NCBI RefSeq assembly: GCF_022179525.1
Contig: NZ_BPQX01000011.1
Coordinates: 1-64,000 of the forward strand
Reading direction: 5' to 3'
Length of the DNA: 64,000 bases
From: Methylobacterium persicinum
GTDB lineage: Bacteria; Pseudomonadota; Alphaproteobacteria; Rhizobiales; Beijerinckiaceae
Position numbers and translations under genes: made by a program. Below the pieces are notes generated by a model that worked only from the letters and a program-made list of their open reading frames with translations, was not told the origin of the DNA and made no database searches. Within the stretch, counting starts at the first letter, position 1. Each line of letters starts with the position of its first letter. This document shows positions 20,841 through 30,110 of the stretch, one piece after another.

Positions 20841-23800
20841 TCAGCCGCCAGAGGCACCCGGGCATCCTCCCCGGCCTCCGCGGCGGCCTGGGGCAGCCCG
20901 CGCCCTTTCACCAGGGCGTAGACGGCCGGAATCACGACGAGGGTCAGCACGGTCGAGGAGACCATCCCGCCGATCATGGGGACCGCGATGCGCTGCATGA
21001 CCTCGGAGCCCGAGCCGGTGCTCCAGAGGATGGGCAGGAGACCCGCCATGATGGCGACCACCGTCATCATCTTGGGCCGCACCCGCTCGACGGCGCCGAC
21101 CATGATGGCCCGGCGCAGGTCCTCGCTCGTGAGCGGGCGTCCCTCGCGCACGCACCCGGCCCGGACCTCGTCGAGGGCGTGGTCGAGGTAGACCAGCATG
21201 ATCACGCCGGTCTCGGCCGCGACGCCGGCGAGCGCGATGAAGCCGACCGCCACCGCCACCGACATGTTGAAGCCCATCCACCACATCAGCCAGACGCCGC
21301 CGACGAGCGCGAACGGCAGCGAGAGCATGACGATGAGCGTCTCGGTCAGGCGGCGGAAATTGAGGTAGAGCAGCAGGAACACGACCAGCAGCGTCAGCGG
21401 CACCACGATCCTCAGGCGCGCCTCGGCCCGTTCCAGGTACTCGTACTGCCCGCTCCACTGCAGCGTCGTGCCCGGGGGCAGCGCGACCTCGCCGTCGACC
21501 GCGGCACGCGCATCGGCCACGTAGCCGCCGAGGTCGCGCCCGGTGAGATCGACGAAGATGTAGACCGCGAGCTGGCCGTTCTCGGTCCGGATCGAGGTGG
21601 GTCCGCGGGTGAGCTCGACCTTCGCGACCTCGCCGAGCGGCACCGTCCCGCCGGCGGGCAGCGGCACCTGCACCTCGCCCGCGATGGTCTTGGGATCCGA
21701 GCGGAAGGCGCGCGGGTAGCGCACGTTGACGGTGTAGCGCTCGCGGCCCTCGACCGTGTTGGTGACGCTCTGCCCCCCGAGCGCCGTGGCGATGACGTCC
21801 TGCACGTCGCCGACCGTCAGGCCGTAGCGGCCAAGCGCCTCGCGGTCGGGCGCGATGTCGAGGAAGTAGCCGCCGACGACCCGCTCGGCGTAGGCGCTCG
21901 ACGTGCCCGGGACCTTACGCACCACCGCCTCGACGTGTCGGGCGACCTTCTCCATGGCGCCGAGGTCGGTCCCGAGCACCTTGATGCCGACCGGGGTGCG
22001 GATGCCCGTCGACAGCATGTCGATGCGGGCGCGGATCGGCTGCGTCCAGGCGTTCGAGACGCCGGGGAACTGCAGCGCCCCGTCCATCTCGGCCTTCAGG
22101 CTCGCGAGCGTCACGCCCGGGCGCCACTCCGCCTTCGGCTTGAGGCTGATGATGGTCTCGAACATCTCCATCGGCGCGGGGTCGGTCGCGGTGTTGGCGC
22201 GCCCCGCCTTGCCGTAGACCGAGGCGACCTCGGGAAACGACTTGATGATGCGGTCCTGGGTCGCGAGAAGCTCGCCGGCCTTGGTCACCGAGATGCCCGG
22301 GAGCGTCGTCGGCATGTACATCAGCGTCCCCTCGTCGAGCTCCGGCATGAACTCCGATCCGAGCTGGCGCGCCGGCCACACCGTCGCCGCCAGAACGCCG
22401 AGGGCGAGCAGGATCGTGGGCAGCCGCGCCCGCAGCACCCCCGCGATGACGGGCCGGTAGAGCCAGATCAGGAGCCGGTTCACCGGATTGCGATGCTCCG
22501 GGACGATCCGTCCCCGCACGAACAGCACCATGAGCGCCGGCACCAGGGTCACCGACAGGAGCGCCGCCGCCGCCATGGCGAAGGTCTTGGTGAGGGCCAG
22601 GGGCCCGAACAGCCGCCCTTCCTCGCCCTCCAGGGTGAAGATCGGCAGGAAGCTCACGGTGATGATGAGGAGCGAGAAGAACAGCGACGGGCCCACCTCC
22701 GCCGCCGCCGCGACCAGGATCTCGACCCGCGGCCTGCCCGGCGCCGCCCGCTCCAGGTGCTTGTGCGCATTCTCGATCATCACGATGGCGGCGTCGATCA
22801 TGGCGCCCACCGCGATGGCGATGCCGCCGAGCGACATGATGTTGGCCCCGATTCCGAGCGCTTTCATCCCGGCGAACGCCATCAGGATGCCGACAGGCAG
22901 CATCAGGATGGCGACGAGCGCGCTGCGGACGTGCAGCAGGAAGACGATACAGACGAGGGAGACGACGACGCTCTCCTCGACGAGCGTGCCCCGCAGCGTC
23001 TCGATGGCCGCGTCGATGAGTTGCGAGCGGTCGTAGACCGGCAGGATCTCGGTGCCGGCGGGCAGGCTCTTGGCGACCTCGGCGAGTTTCGCCTTCGCGT
23101 TCTCGATGACGGTGAGGGCGTTGGCGCCGAACCGCTGCAACACGATGCCGCCCGCGACCTCGCCCTCGCCGTTCATCTCGGTGATGCCGCGGCGCTCGTC
23201 CGGTCCGAGCTCGACCCGGGCGACGTCCCTAACCCGCAGCGGCGTGCCGCCCGAGGTCTTCAGAACGATGTTCTCGATGTCGGCGACGCTTCTTAGGTAG
23301 CCGCGCCCGCGCACCATGAACTCGAACTCGGAGAGCTCGACCGTGCGGCCGCCGACATCCGCGTTGCTCGCCCGGATGGCGTCCCGCAGCTTGTTGAGGC
23401 TGATGCCTTGGGCGCGCAGCCGGTTCGGGTCGACGACGACGTTGTACTGCTTGACGAACCCGCCGACGCCCGCGACCTCGGCCACCCCCTCGGCGCGCGA
23501 GGCCCCGAAGCGGATCACCCAATCCTGCAGTGACCGGAGCTCGGCGAGCGTCCGCTCACGCGCCACCACCACGTACTGGTAGACCCAGCCCACGCCGGTC
23601 GCGTCGGGGCCCAACGTCGGCGTCACCCCCGCGGGAAGCCGGCTCGCCGCGCCGTTGAGGTATTCCAGCACCCGGGAGCGGCCCCAGTACGGGTCGGTGC
23701 CGTCCTCGAAGATCACGTAGACGAAGGACACCCCGAAGAACGAGAAGCCGCGCACCACCTTCGCCTTCGGCACCGTCAGCATGGCGGTGGTCAGCGGGTA

Positions 23801-23998
23801 GGTGACCTGATCCTCCACGACCTGCGGCGCCTGGCCCGGATACTCGGTGTAGACGATGGCCTGCACGTCCGAGAGGTCCGGGATGGCGTCGAGGGGCAGG
23901 GTGCGCAGCGCGATGACACCCGCCGCCACGGCGAACGCCGTGCCGACCAGCACCAGGACGAGGTTGCGGGCCGACCAGCCGATCAGGCGCGCGATCAT
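20837..23998 (-). CDS. cusA: CusA/SilA-type heavy-metal RND efflux pump
   Basis: This is the proton-driven inner-membrane pump of a tripartite Cu(I)/Ag(I) exporter. At 1053 residues it has the family length, with the two-fold RND layout of 12 helices and two large periplasmic loops. Motifs include the start IGWSARNLVLVLVGTAF, DLSDVQAIVYTEYPGQAPQ (HME class), the proton-relay helix GAMIDAAIVMIENAHKHLE and TFAMAAAALLSVTLVPALM. Methionines in the porter region fit a monovalent-metal pump, but I could not align the Met triad. The start overlaps the CusB stop by 4 nt. Confidence 0.93.
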   Translation of the reverse strand: MIARLIGWSARNLVLVLVGTAFAVAAGVIALRTLPLDAIPDLSDVQAIVYTEYPGQAPQVVEDQVTYPLTTAMLTVPKAKVVRGFSFFGVSFVYVIFEDGTDPYWGRSRVLEYLNGAASRLPAGVTPTLGPDATGVGWVYQYVVVARERTLAELRSLQDWVIRFGASRAEGVAEVAGVGGFVKQYNVVVDPNRLRAQGISLNKLRDAIRASNADVGGRTVELSEFEFMVRGRGYLRSVADIENIVLKTSGGTPLRVRDVARVELGPDERRGITEMNGEGEVAGGIVLQRFGANALTVIENAKAKLAEVAKSLPAGTEILPVYDRSQLIDAAIETLRGTLVEESVVVSLVCIVFLLHVRSALVAILMLPVGILMAFAGMKALGIGANIMSLGGIAIAVGAMIDAAIVMIENAHKHLERAAPGRPRVEILVAAAAEVGPSLFFSLLIITVSFLPIFTLEGEEGRLFGPLALTKTFAMAAAALLSVTLVPALMVLFVRGRIVPEHRNPVNRLLIWLYRPVIAGVLRARLPTILLALGVLAATVWPARQLGSEFMPELDEGTLMYMPTTLPGISVTKAGELLATQDRIIKSFPEVASVYGKAGRANTATDPAPMEMFETIISLKPKAEWRPGVTLASLKAEMDGALQFPGVSNAWTQPIRARIDMLSTGIRTPVGIKVLGTDLGAMEKVARHVEAVVRKVPGTSSAYAERVVGGYFLDIAPDREALGRYGLTVGDVQDVIATALGGQSVTNTVEGRERYTVNVRYPRAFRSDPKTIAGEVQVPLPAGGTVPLGEVAKVELTRGPTSIRTENGQLAVYIFVDLTGRDLGGYVADARAAVDGEVALPPGTTLQWSGQYEYLERAEARLRIVVPLTLLVVFLLLYLNFRRLTETLIVMLSLPFALVGGVWLMWWMGFNMSVAVAVGFIALAGVAAETGVIMLVYLDHALDEVRAGCVREGRPLTSEDLRRAIMVGAVERVRPKMMTVVAIMAGLLPILWSTGSGSEVMQRIAVPMIGGMVSSTVLTLVVIPAVYALVKGRGLPQAAAEAGEDARVPLAAE

Positions 23999-25557
23999 GG
24001 CTTGCCCTCCACATTCGCGGCCTGCCGGTCATCCGCCTTCGGGGCCGCCATGGATTGCAGCGCCGCCTTCAGGTTGCTCTCGGCGTCGATCAGGAAGTTC
24101 GCTGACGTGACCACCCGGTCGCCGGCGGCGACGCCGTCGCGGATCTCGACGTAGCCCGTGCCGCGAACCCCGACCCTGACCGCGCGGGGCTCGAAGCGCC
24201 CGCCGCCCCTGTCGAGCAGCACCAACTGCCGTGCGCCTGTGTCGATGACCGCGTCGTCGGGCACCGCCACGACGGGCTTGCCCGCCCCCGTTGCGATCTC
24301 GACCTCGGCGTACATGTCCGGCAGGAGCGTGCCGTCCGGGTTCGGCAGCTCGATGCGCACCCGCGTGGCCCGGGTGTCCGGGTTCACCTGCGGATAGATC
24401 ACCCCGACCTTGCCCGAGAAGGTCCGGCCCGGTGCCGAACGCAGGCGCACGGTCACGGCCTGTCCGACGCGGACCCCGGCCAGGTCGCGTTCGGGCACGT
24501 CGGCCAGCACCCACATGACCGAGATGTCGCCGATCCGGAACAGGGTGTCGCCGGCCGCGGCCTTCATGCCCTCGACGGCCGAGCGCTGCAGCACCACGCC
24601 GTCCCGGGCCGACGACCAGGTGATGGCCATCGGCACCTTCCGGGTGCGCTCCATCTCGTCGATGACGGCCTCGGAGACGTTGAGGTTCTGCAGGCGTCGC
24701 CGAGCTCCGTCGAAGCCGGGGTTGGCGATGAGTTGCGCGGCGGCGGCGTTGATGTCGGGGGAGTAGATGTGGACCAGCGGCTGGCCCTTGCGGACGCGGT
24801 CGCCGGTGGTGACGTCCTCGACATGGTCGACATACGCGTCCGACCGGGTCGCGATGACCGTCACGCGCCGCTCGTCGAGGGCGACGGTACCGGGCACGCG
24901 CACCGGCTGGGCCACCACCCGCCGCTCCACGGTCTCGGTCCGGACGCCGGTGCGCTGGACCTTGCCGGGGGAGACGGTCACGACGTTGCCGCCCTCGTCC
25001 TCGCCCGCGTAGACGGGGATGTAGTCCATCCCCATCGAATCCTTCTTCGGGGTCGCCGAGGTGTCCGGCAGGCCCATCGGATTGCGGTAGTACAGAACGC
25101 GCCGGTCGCCGGAGCCGGGCTTGGCCGACCCGTCCGATTGGCTGCCCTCCGCCCTCCCGCGGGCGGCCATGTCGGGGGCCGACATCCCGTGGCCCGGCGC
25201 GTCGCCGGGCTTGATCTCGACCGCTTCGCCATCGAAGCGGACGTCCTCGCTGGCGCGGACTGCCCGGAACTGACGTCCGTCCGCGGTGACCATCGGCGCG
25301 AGCGAGTAGGCCGGCTTCCCGTCCGGGTCCTGGTAATAGACGACCGGCCCCGACGGGACGGCCCTCGCCGGACCCGCGGTGGTGGGCAGAAGGCGCGCGA
25401 GCCCGTCGCGACCCCGTTCGGCGAGCGCGGGCGGCAGGCCCGAGGCCACCCGGCCGGCGAGCGCCGACAGTGCGGGGCCGTCATGCCCGACCCCGTACCC
25501 GGCGGCCCCGGCCGCGAGCGCGGCGAGGGCCCCGGCAATCCACGCGGACCGGCTCAT
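23995..25557 (-). CDS. cusB: CusB-type periplasmic adaptor of the metal RND pump
   Basis: The adaptor links CusA to an outer-membrane channel and hands over Cu(I). It has an N-terminal membrane anchor (WIAGALAALAAGAAGYGVG) and a region with VVYYQDPDGKPAYSLAPM. The heavy-metal-binding segment VLYYRNPMGLPDTS...KKDSMGMDYIPVYAGE then leads into barrel-sandwich and beta-barrel parts (VRKGQPLVHIYSPDINAAA; ADVPERDLAGVRVGQAVTV). Start 25557 gives a 4-nt overlap with the upstream gene; the longer frame to 25986 is non-homologous. No CusC follows; the TolC-like gene at 33720 could supply that part. Confidence 0.92.
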   Translation of the reverse strand: MSRSAWIAGALAALAAGAAGYGVGHDGPALSALAGRVASGLPPALAERGRDGLARLLPTTAGPARAVPSGPVVYYQDPDGKPAYSLAPMVTADGRQFRAVRASEDVRFDGEAVEIKPGDAPGHGMSAPDMAARGRAEGSQSDGSAKPGSGDRRVLYYRNPMGLPDTSATPKKDSMGMDYIPVYAGEDEGGNVVTVSPGKVQRTGVRTETVERRVVAQPVRVPGTVALDERRVTVIATRSDAYVDHVEDVTTGDRVRKGQPLVHIYSPDINAAAAQLIANPGFDGARRRLQNLNVSEAVIDEMERTRKVPMAITWSSARDGVVLQRSAVEGMKAAAGDTLFRIGDISVMWVLADVPERDLAGVRVGQAVTVRLRSAPGRTFSGKVGVIYPQVNPDTRATRVRIELPNPDGTLLPDMYAEVEIATGAGKPVVAVPDDAVIDTGARQLVLLDRGGGRFEPRAVRVGVRGTGYVEIRDGVAAGDRVVTSANFLIDAESNLKAALQSMAAPKADDRQAANVEGKP

Positions 25558-25949
25558 TTCGCGGCCTGGACGATCAGGTCGTCCTCGACCGTTCCGGTCT
25601 CGCCCTGGACCTTGGCGGCCAGCGACAGGCGCCAGCGGCCCTGCATCCCGAGATGCGCCTTGAAGCGGTAGATGCCGGGTTCGGTCGACGGGACCTGCTC
25701 GACCTTGGTGGCCATCTCCTCCATGGCGTCCGGCGCCATGTCGAGGCGCTTGGCGAAGATCACCGCGTCGGTCACCGGCTTGCCCGTGCGCCGGTCGACG
25801 AGCCGGACGGCGAGGACGGCGTCCCCGACCTTCGCCTCCGGCTGGACGAGTTGGAACTGGTAGTCCCTGATGCCGGCGAGCGTCGGGGCCGGTAGGGCGA
25901 CAGCGAGCAGCGCGACCGCGAGGGCGCGCGCGAAGGGATCCTTGGTCAC
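25554..25949 (-). CDS. Secreted YtkA/FixH-like protein
   Basis: A small exported beta-sandwich protein of the FixH/YtkA-like group. A signal peptide (LAVALLAVALPAPTLA) is followed by FQLVQPEAKVGDAVLAVRL and GIYRFKAHLGMQGRWRLSL. MAPDAMEEMATK supplies a Met-rich loop. Such domains accompany copper efflux and cytochrome oxidase assembly genes and may deliver copper. It overlaps cusB by 4 nt, so it is translationally coupled. Role in this operon is inferred from position. Confidence 0.75.
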   Translation of the reverse strand: MTKDPFARALAVALLAVALPAPTLAGIRDYQFQLVQPEAKVGDAVLAVRLVDRRTGKPVTDAVIFAKRLDMAPDAMEEMATKVEQVPSTEPGIYRFKAHLGMQGRWRLSLAAKVQGETGTVEDDLIVQAAK

Positions 25950-26030
25950 GGGTGTGGTCTCCTGAACGCGATGGACGGCCGCGCACGGACGCGCGGCATC
26001 GTGCCGGCGCTCACGCCGGCGGCATCGGGC

Positions 26031-26435
26031 TCAGGCTCGGGGAGGCTCGGGTAACGGCGGTCCGTGCACGCTGGCGAAGGACGCCGCATCGGGCCACGAC
26101 CGGCTCGTCCGCGTCGCGACCGGCGCCGGGACGGACATCGCGGCCGGCGGGAGCGAAGCGATGCCCGCGAGGCAGAGCGCCAGCAACGGGCAACCCGCCT
26201 TCGCGCAATCGGGCTTCGCCGTCTTCTTGGGCGGACAGCAAGGCATTTCGGCCATGTCGATGGCCGCCATGTCGGCGGGGTCCACGGCCGGCATCGCCTC
26301 GTGCCCGACGCCTGCCTGCGCCATCACGGACGCGCGCATGCCCGCGACGGCCGCGGGGGCGGCCACCGGCGTCAGGGCGAGGCTGAGAACCGCGAGCAGC
26401 GGGAGCAGCCGCCTCAGGGCGAGCCAGAAGTTCAC
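26031..26435 (-). CDS. Secreted Cys/Met-rich protein, first gene of the cus unit
   Basis: I do not recognise the family. With a GTG start at 26435 it begins NFWLALRRLLPLLAVLSLAL, a signal peptide. Met/Asp-rich DPADMAAIDMAEMPCCPPKK and CAKAGCPLLALC follow, giving CC and C-x4-C groups that could bind metal. Length is 134 residues. A longer in-frame Met at 26555 exists but adds a leaderless, Pro/Gly-rich extension. It lies about 80 nt upstream of the YtkA/FixH-like gene and is probably the head of the cus operon. Confidence 0.55.
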   Translation of the reverse strand: MNFWLALRRLLPLLAVLSLALTPVAAPAAVAGMRASVMAQAGVGHEAMPAVDPADMAAIDMAEMPCCPPKKTAKPDCAKAGCPLLALCLAGIASLPPAAMSVPAPVATRTSRSWPDAASFASVHGPPLPEPPRA

Positions 26436-26785
26436 GGATCCACGATGCCAGCTTTTCGGTCCGGGCGGAAGGTCGACGGCGGTCCGTCCACCATGCGGAA
26501 TGGTCGCGGCATGGACTGGGCCGCCCAGATCTCGCGCGCCCATTCCCGACGCCAAGCCCGTCCCGCCTTGCCAGCGAGCGATATCCCCCCGACAGCAAGT
26601 GGCCTAAATCCGACGTTCGGTACCCGCAGCGAGGGCCTCCTTCCGACCCTTTGCAAACCCTGAGGAGGCCCCCTGTCAGCCGCGTGGCGGCGGTGGCCTC
26701 TCACATTCCCTCTGCCTGTGGTGATCTAACAACCCTCCAGGCCGCTCCAAGAGCGTCTCCAAGCGCAGCTATTGAGGCCAACGCT

Positions 26786-29293
26786 ATGTCTGGTACAGCC
26801 GGCCGTATCATGGACAAAGACCGCCCGACCTCGACGCCGGCGACCACCGAAACGGTCCGTCGTGACACGAGCCGCATCTTCGCTGAGATCGCTGGCGGCA
26901 AGGATCTCACCGACCCGTTCGCGGCGGCCGTGCGGGCGACGCGCATGCCGATGATCATCACCGACCCGCGCCAGCACGACAACCCGATCATCTTCGTCAA
27001 CGACGCCTTCTGCCGCCTGACCGGGTACGACCGCACGGACATCGTCGGCCATAACTGCCGCTTCCTGCAGGGTCCGAAAACCGATCCGGATGACGTGACC
27101 CGCATCCGCAACGCCGTGGCGGCACGCGAAAGGATCGAGATCGCGATCTACAACTACCGCAAGGACGGCACGCCGTTCTGGAACCAGTTGCTGCTAGCCC
27201 CGGTCAAGGACGCCAAGGGCGAGGTCGCCTACTTCTTCGCCAGCCAGTACGACGTCACCTCAGACTTCGCGCAGGTAGCCCGCCTGCAGGGCGAGAACGC
27301 GGTGCTGGCGGCCAAACAGGCCGACAGCACGGAACGCCTGCACGCCAGCCAGGAACGTCTCAAAACGATCGTGAACACGATCGACACCGGATTTGCCATC
27401 GTCGAAGTGCGGTTCGATACCGACGACCGCCCGCTGGATTATCGCTTCCTGGAAGCCAACCCCGCCTTCGAGCGTCAGGCCGGGGTCAATCTGCGCGGCA
27501 AATGGGTGACGGAATTCGCACCGGACCTGGAACGGTTTTGGTTCGAAACCTATGGGCACGTCGCCCTGACCGGCGAGCCGGCCAACTTCGAGAATTACGC
27601 CGCGGCGTTCGGCCGGTGGTTTGACGTGCGGGCCATCCGGGTCGGTGATCCCGCAGACCGCCAGATCGCGATCTTCTTCAACGATGTGACCGGTCGCAAG
27701 CATGCTGAGCAGGAACTGCTCAAGCTCAACGAAACTCTCGAACAGCAGGTTCACGAACGCACCCAGGAGCGTGATCGGCTCTGGCGTAACACCCAAGACA
27801 TTCAGGTCGTCATCGACGGCCGGGGCGTTTTTCAAGCTGTGAACCCAGCCTTCACGGTTATCCTTGGATGGACGGCTGAGGATGTCCTGGGCAGGACGGT
27901 CTTTGAATTCATCGTTCCGGCCGACGAGGGGCTGACCAACCAGGCGTTGCAGCATGCCCGCGTCCATAGCCTTCCCACCGTTGAGAACCGCTACCGCCAC
28001 AAGGAAGGGGGCTTCCGCTGGATCTCCTGGGTCGCCGCGCCGGAAGGCGAGCTGATCTACGCGAGCGGGCGACACATCACCGCCGAGAAGGACCAGGCAG
28101 AAGCCCTGAGGCTGGCGGAGGAGGCGCTCCGGCAATCCCAGAAGATGGAGGCCGTCGGCCAGCTGACCGGGGGCTTGGCCCACGACTTCAACAACCTGCT
28201 GGCGGGCATCTCCGGCTCCTTGGAGCTGATGCAGACGCGCATGCAGCAGGGCCGGCTCACGGACGTGGACCGCTACATGACGGCGGCCCAGGGCGCGGCC
28301 AAGCGCGCCGCCGCGCTGACCCACCGTCTCCTTGCGTTCTCGCGTCGCCAAACGCTCGATCCCAGGCCCACCGACGTGAACCGGCTCGTCTCCGGCATGC
28401 AGGAGCTGATCCAGCGCACCGTCGGACCGGCGATTGCCGTCGAAGTGGTCGGTACGACGGGTGCGTGGCCGGCGCTGGTGGATCCGCCGCAGCTTGAGAA
28501 CGCCCTGCTCAACCTCTGCATCAACGCTCGCGACGCGATGCCGGACGGGGGCAGCATCATCATCGAGACGGCCAACAAGTGGATGGACGAGCGGGCCGCC
28601 CGGCAGCACGACATGCCGGAAGGGCAATACCTGTCGATCTGCGTGACGGACACCGGCACCGGCATGCCCCCGGAGATCGTGGCGCGGGTGTTCGAGCCGT
28701 TCTTCACGACCAAGCCGATCGGCGAGGGCACGGGGCTAGGCCTGTCGATGATCTACGGGTTCGCTCAGCAATCCGGCGGACAGGTGCGCGTCTACTCGGA
28801 AGTCGGACAAGGGACCACCGTGTGCATCTACCTGCCGCGCCATTATGGCGAGGTCGCCGAGGACGAGGGGATGAACCCCGTCACCGACCTGCCGCGTTCC
28901 GAGCAGGGCGAGACCGTGCTGATCGTCGATGACGAGCCCACCGTGCGCATGCTCGTCAGCGACATCCTGGAGGACCTCGGCTACACGGCCATCGAGGCCG
29001 GCGACAGCGCGGCGGGTCTCAAGGTGCTGCAGTCCGACGTGCGCATCGACCTACTGGTCACGGACGTCGGCCTGCCCGGCGGTATGAACGGGCGGCAGAT
29101 GGCGGACGCCGCACGCGTCGCCCGACCCGACCTGAATGTGCTGTTCATCACCGGCTATGCCGAGAACGCCATCCTCGGCAATGGACACCTTGCGCCGGGC
29201 ATGGCGGTGCTGACGAAACCGTTCGCGATTGAGACCATGGCAGCGCGGATACGTTCGATGATCGAGGGCGGCAAAGGCAATAAGCGCTCATAG
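26786..29293 (+). CDS. LOV-PAS-PAS hybrid histidine kinase with receiver
   Basis: A blue-light candidate sensor of 835 residues. Residues about 40-165 are a LOV domain with GHNCRFLQG, whose Cys91 forms the flavin adduct, and the FMN-contact segments NDAFCRLTGY and NYRKDGTPFWN. Two PAS-like regions and a coiled coil (ELLKLNETLEQQVHERTQER) follow. The kinase core has GLAHDFNNLLAGISG (phospho-His), NALLNLCINARDAM (N box) and GTGLGLSMIYGF. The receiver starts at TVLIVDDEPTVRML with phospho-Asp in LLVTDVGLPGG and Lys in LTKPF. Start 26786 was chosen because upstream codons lack similarity. The kinase-receiver half closely matches the split kinase at 53008-58426, so they are paralogues. Confidence 0.92.
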   Translation: MSGTAGRIMDKDRPTSTPATTETVRRDTSRIFAEIAGGKDLTDPFAAAVRATRMPMIITDPRQHDNPIIFVNDAFCRLTGYDRTDIVGHNCRFLQGPKTDPDDVTRIRNAVAARERIEIAIYNYRKDGTPFWNQLLLAPVKDAKGEVAYFFASQYDVTSDFAQVARLQGENAVLAAKQADSTERLHASQERLKTIVNTIDTGFAIVEVRFDTDDRPLDYRFLEANPAFERQAGVNLRGKWVTEFAPDLERFWFETYGHVALTGEPANFENYAAAFGRWFDVRAIRVGDPADRQIAIFFNDVTGRKHAEQELLKLNETLEQQVHERTQERDRLWRNTQDIQVVIDGRGVFQAVNPAFTVILGWTAEDVLGRTVFEFIVPADEGLTNQALQHARVHSLPTVENRYRHKEGGFRWISWVAAPEGELIYASGRHITAEKDQAEALRLAEEALRQSQKMEAVGQLTGGLAHDFNNLLAGISGSLELMQTRMQQGRLTDVDRYMTAAQGAAKRAAALTHRLLAFSRRQTLDPRPTDVNRLVSGMQELIQRTVGPAIAVEVVGTTGAWPALVDPPQLENALLNLCINARDAMPDGGSIIIETANKWMDERAARQHDMPEGQYLSICVTDTGTGMPPEIVARVFEPFFTTKPIGEGTGLGLSMIYGFAQQSGGQVRVYSEVGQGTTVCIYLPRHYGEVAEDEGMNPVTDLPRSEQGETVLIVDDEPTVRMLVSDILEDLGYTAIEAGDSAAGLKVLQSDVRIDLLVTDVGLPGGMNGRQMADAARVARPDLNVLFITGYAENAILGNGHLAPGMAVLTKPFAIETMAARIRSMIEGGKGNKRS

Positions 29294-29424
29294 CCTTGGG
29301 TTTGCTCCGGGACAGAGCCTAGGATCTGATCGTTGCCGAGTGGGTTAAAATGCAGAACCGCTTTGGATATTTTCCCGATAAAAACCCGTCCAGACCCGAA
29401 ATAGAGGCCTAAACTACGTGAAGA

Positions 29425-29438
29425 TTGATCTCTATCAA
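29425..29438. promoter_or_regulatory. Perfect FNR/FixK/Anr-type box
   Basis: TTGAT-CTCT-ATCAA matches the symmetric TTGAT-N4-ATCAA consensus of the FNR/FixK/Anr oxygen-responsive regulators in every fixed position. Read rightward with class II spacing, a start site would fall near 29473, inside the neighbouring hairpin; no downstream plus-strand gene is recognised. The target is therefore unknown. Confidence 0.5.
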
Positions 29439-29446
29439 TGGTTGGG

Positions 29447-29481
29447 GCATGACTTGCAGAATATTGTTCTGCAAGTCATGC
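29447..29481. terminator. 15-bp perfect inverted repeat with 5-nt loop
   Basis: GCATGACTTGCAGAA, loop TATTG, and TTCTGCAAGTCATGC form a perfect stem about 155 bp after the LOV kinase stop. It may be that gene's terminator, though only a weak T-rich stretch follows. An operator or a small-RNA stem is also possible, given the FNR-type box 8 bp before it. Confidence 0.45.
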
Positions 29482-29705
29482 ATTATTTCCCATTTTCACA
29501 ACGCCTGCACCCTATGCAAACTCCGAGGGCAGGTAGTGCGCTGAGATCTCCGCCACTAACAGATTGTTAAAACAATCGAAAAGCGCCTCAGAAGATAGAG
29601 GCGACTTACTGCTGGTAGGTTGAGTGTCCATATGGCTGTACAAGATGGAGGCCCAACTTCTACCTCTCTGGACTTTTTCAACAACCTGTTAGGGCGCCCA
29701 TAGTC

Positions 29706-29939
29706 TCAGTAGTCGCGTGCGGGCCGAACCGGCTTGCGGTTGGAAGGACGGCGAGTCATCTCGGTGAGCGACCCGGTCGTCGAGCCGACGTCCGTCGCTT
29801 CAACCGGATGGGGTGGCGTCCGATGCGTCTGGGGTATGAAGCGGGACGGGACGTTGTCCATCCATCCCGCGAGCGCGTGACCTGGTAAGGCGGCAAGCAT
29901 CGCGAGGCCAGTGAAGACAGGAACGATCTTGGTTCTCAT
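29706..29939 (-). CDS. Small secreted protein
   Basis: A 77-residue protein with a clear signal peptide (RTKIVPVFTGLAMLAALPGHALA) and a short basic, Pro/Thr-rich mature part (GWMDNVPSRFIPQTHRTPPH...). I do not recognise a family. It lies downstream of the NrsF/ECF sigma pair on the same strand, separated by about 170 bp, so it might be in that regulon. Confidence 0.5.
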   Translation of the reverse strand: MRTKIVPVFTGLAMLAALPGHALAGWMDNVPSRFIPQTHRTPPHPVEATDVGSTTGSLTEMTRRPSNRKPVRPARDY

Positions 29940-30110
29940 GGCGAACTCGATTTTTGTTCGGGAGCCTGCTGCTCGTCTCCTTAGATCCGTGCGTCCCGAG
30001 CCCATGGTTACGGAGCTACGAGAATTTTTGATGTGCCGCGGCCACTAGCGCGGTGGCTCGTCTCCATCGTCGACTGGCGAGGGGTTAGGAAGAGGCTCCG
30101 GGTCGGTTCG

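Larger units (their letters stand above)
29294..29705. other. AT-richer intergenic region with regulatory structures
   Basis: About 410 bp without a supported gene, clearly lower in GC than its neighbours. It contains an FNR/FixK-type box, a 15-bp perfect hairpin, a 7-bp hairpin (GATTGTT-AA-AACAATC, 29562-29577) and a 6-bp hairpin (29584-29603). The tail CTTTTTCAACAACCTGTTAG resembles the outer end of some insertion sequences. It could hold a small RNA or be mobile-element debris. Confidence 0.45.

Noticed and set aside
21179-23296. 705-codon plus-strand frame opposite cusA
   Set aside because: No domain and biased composition; the RND pump on the minus strand explains the sequence.
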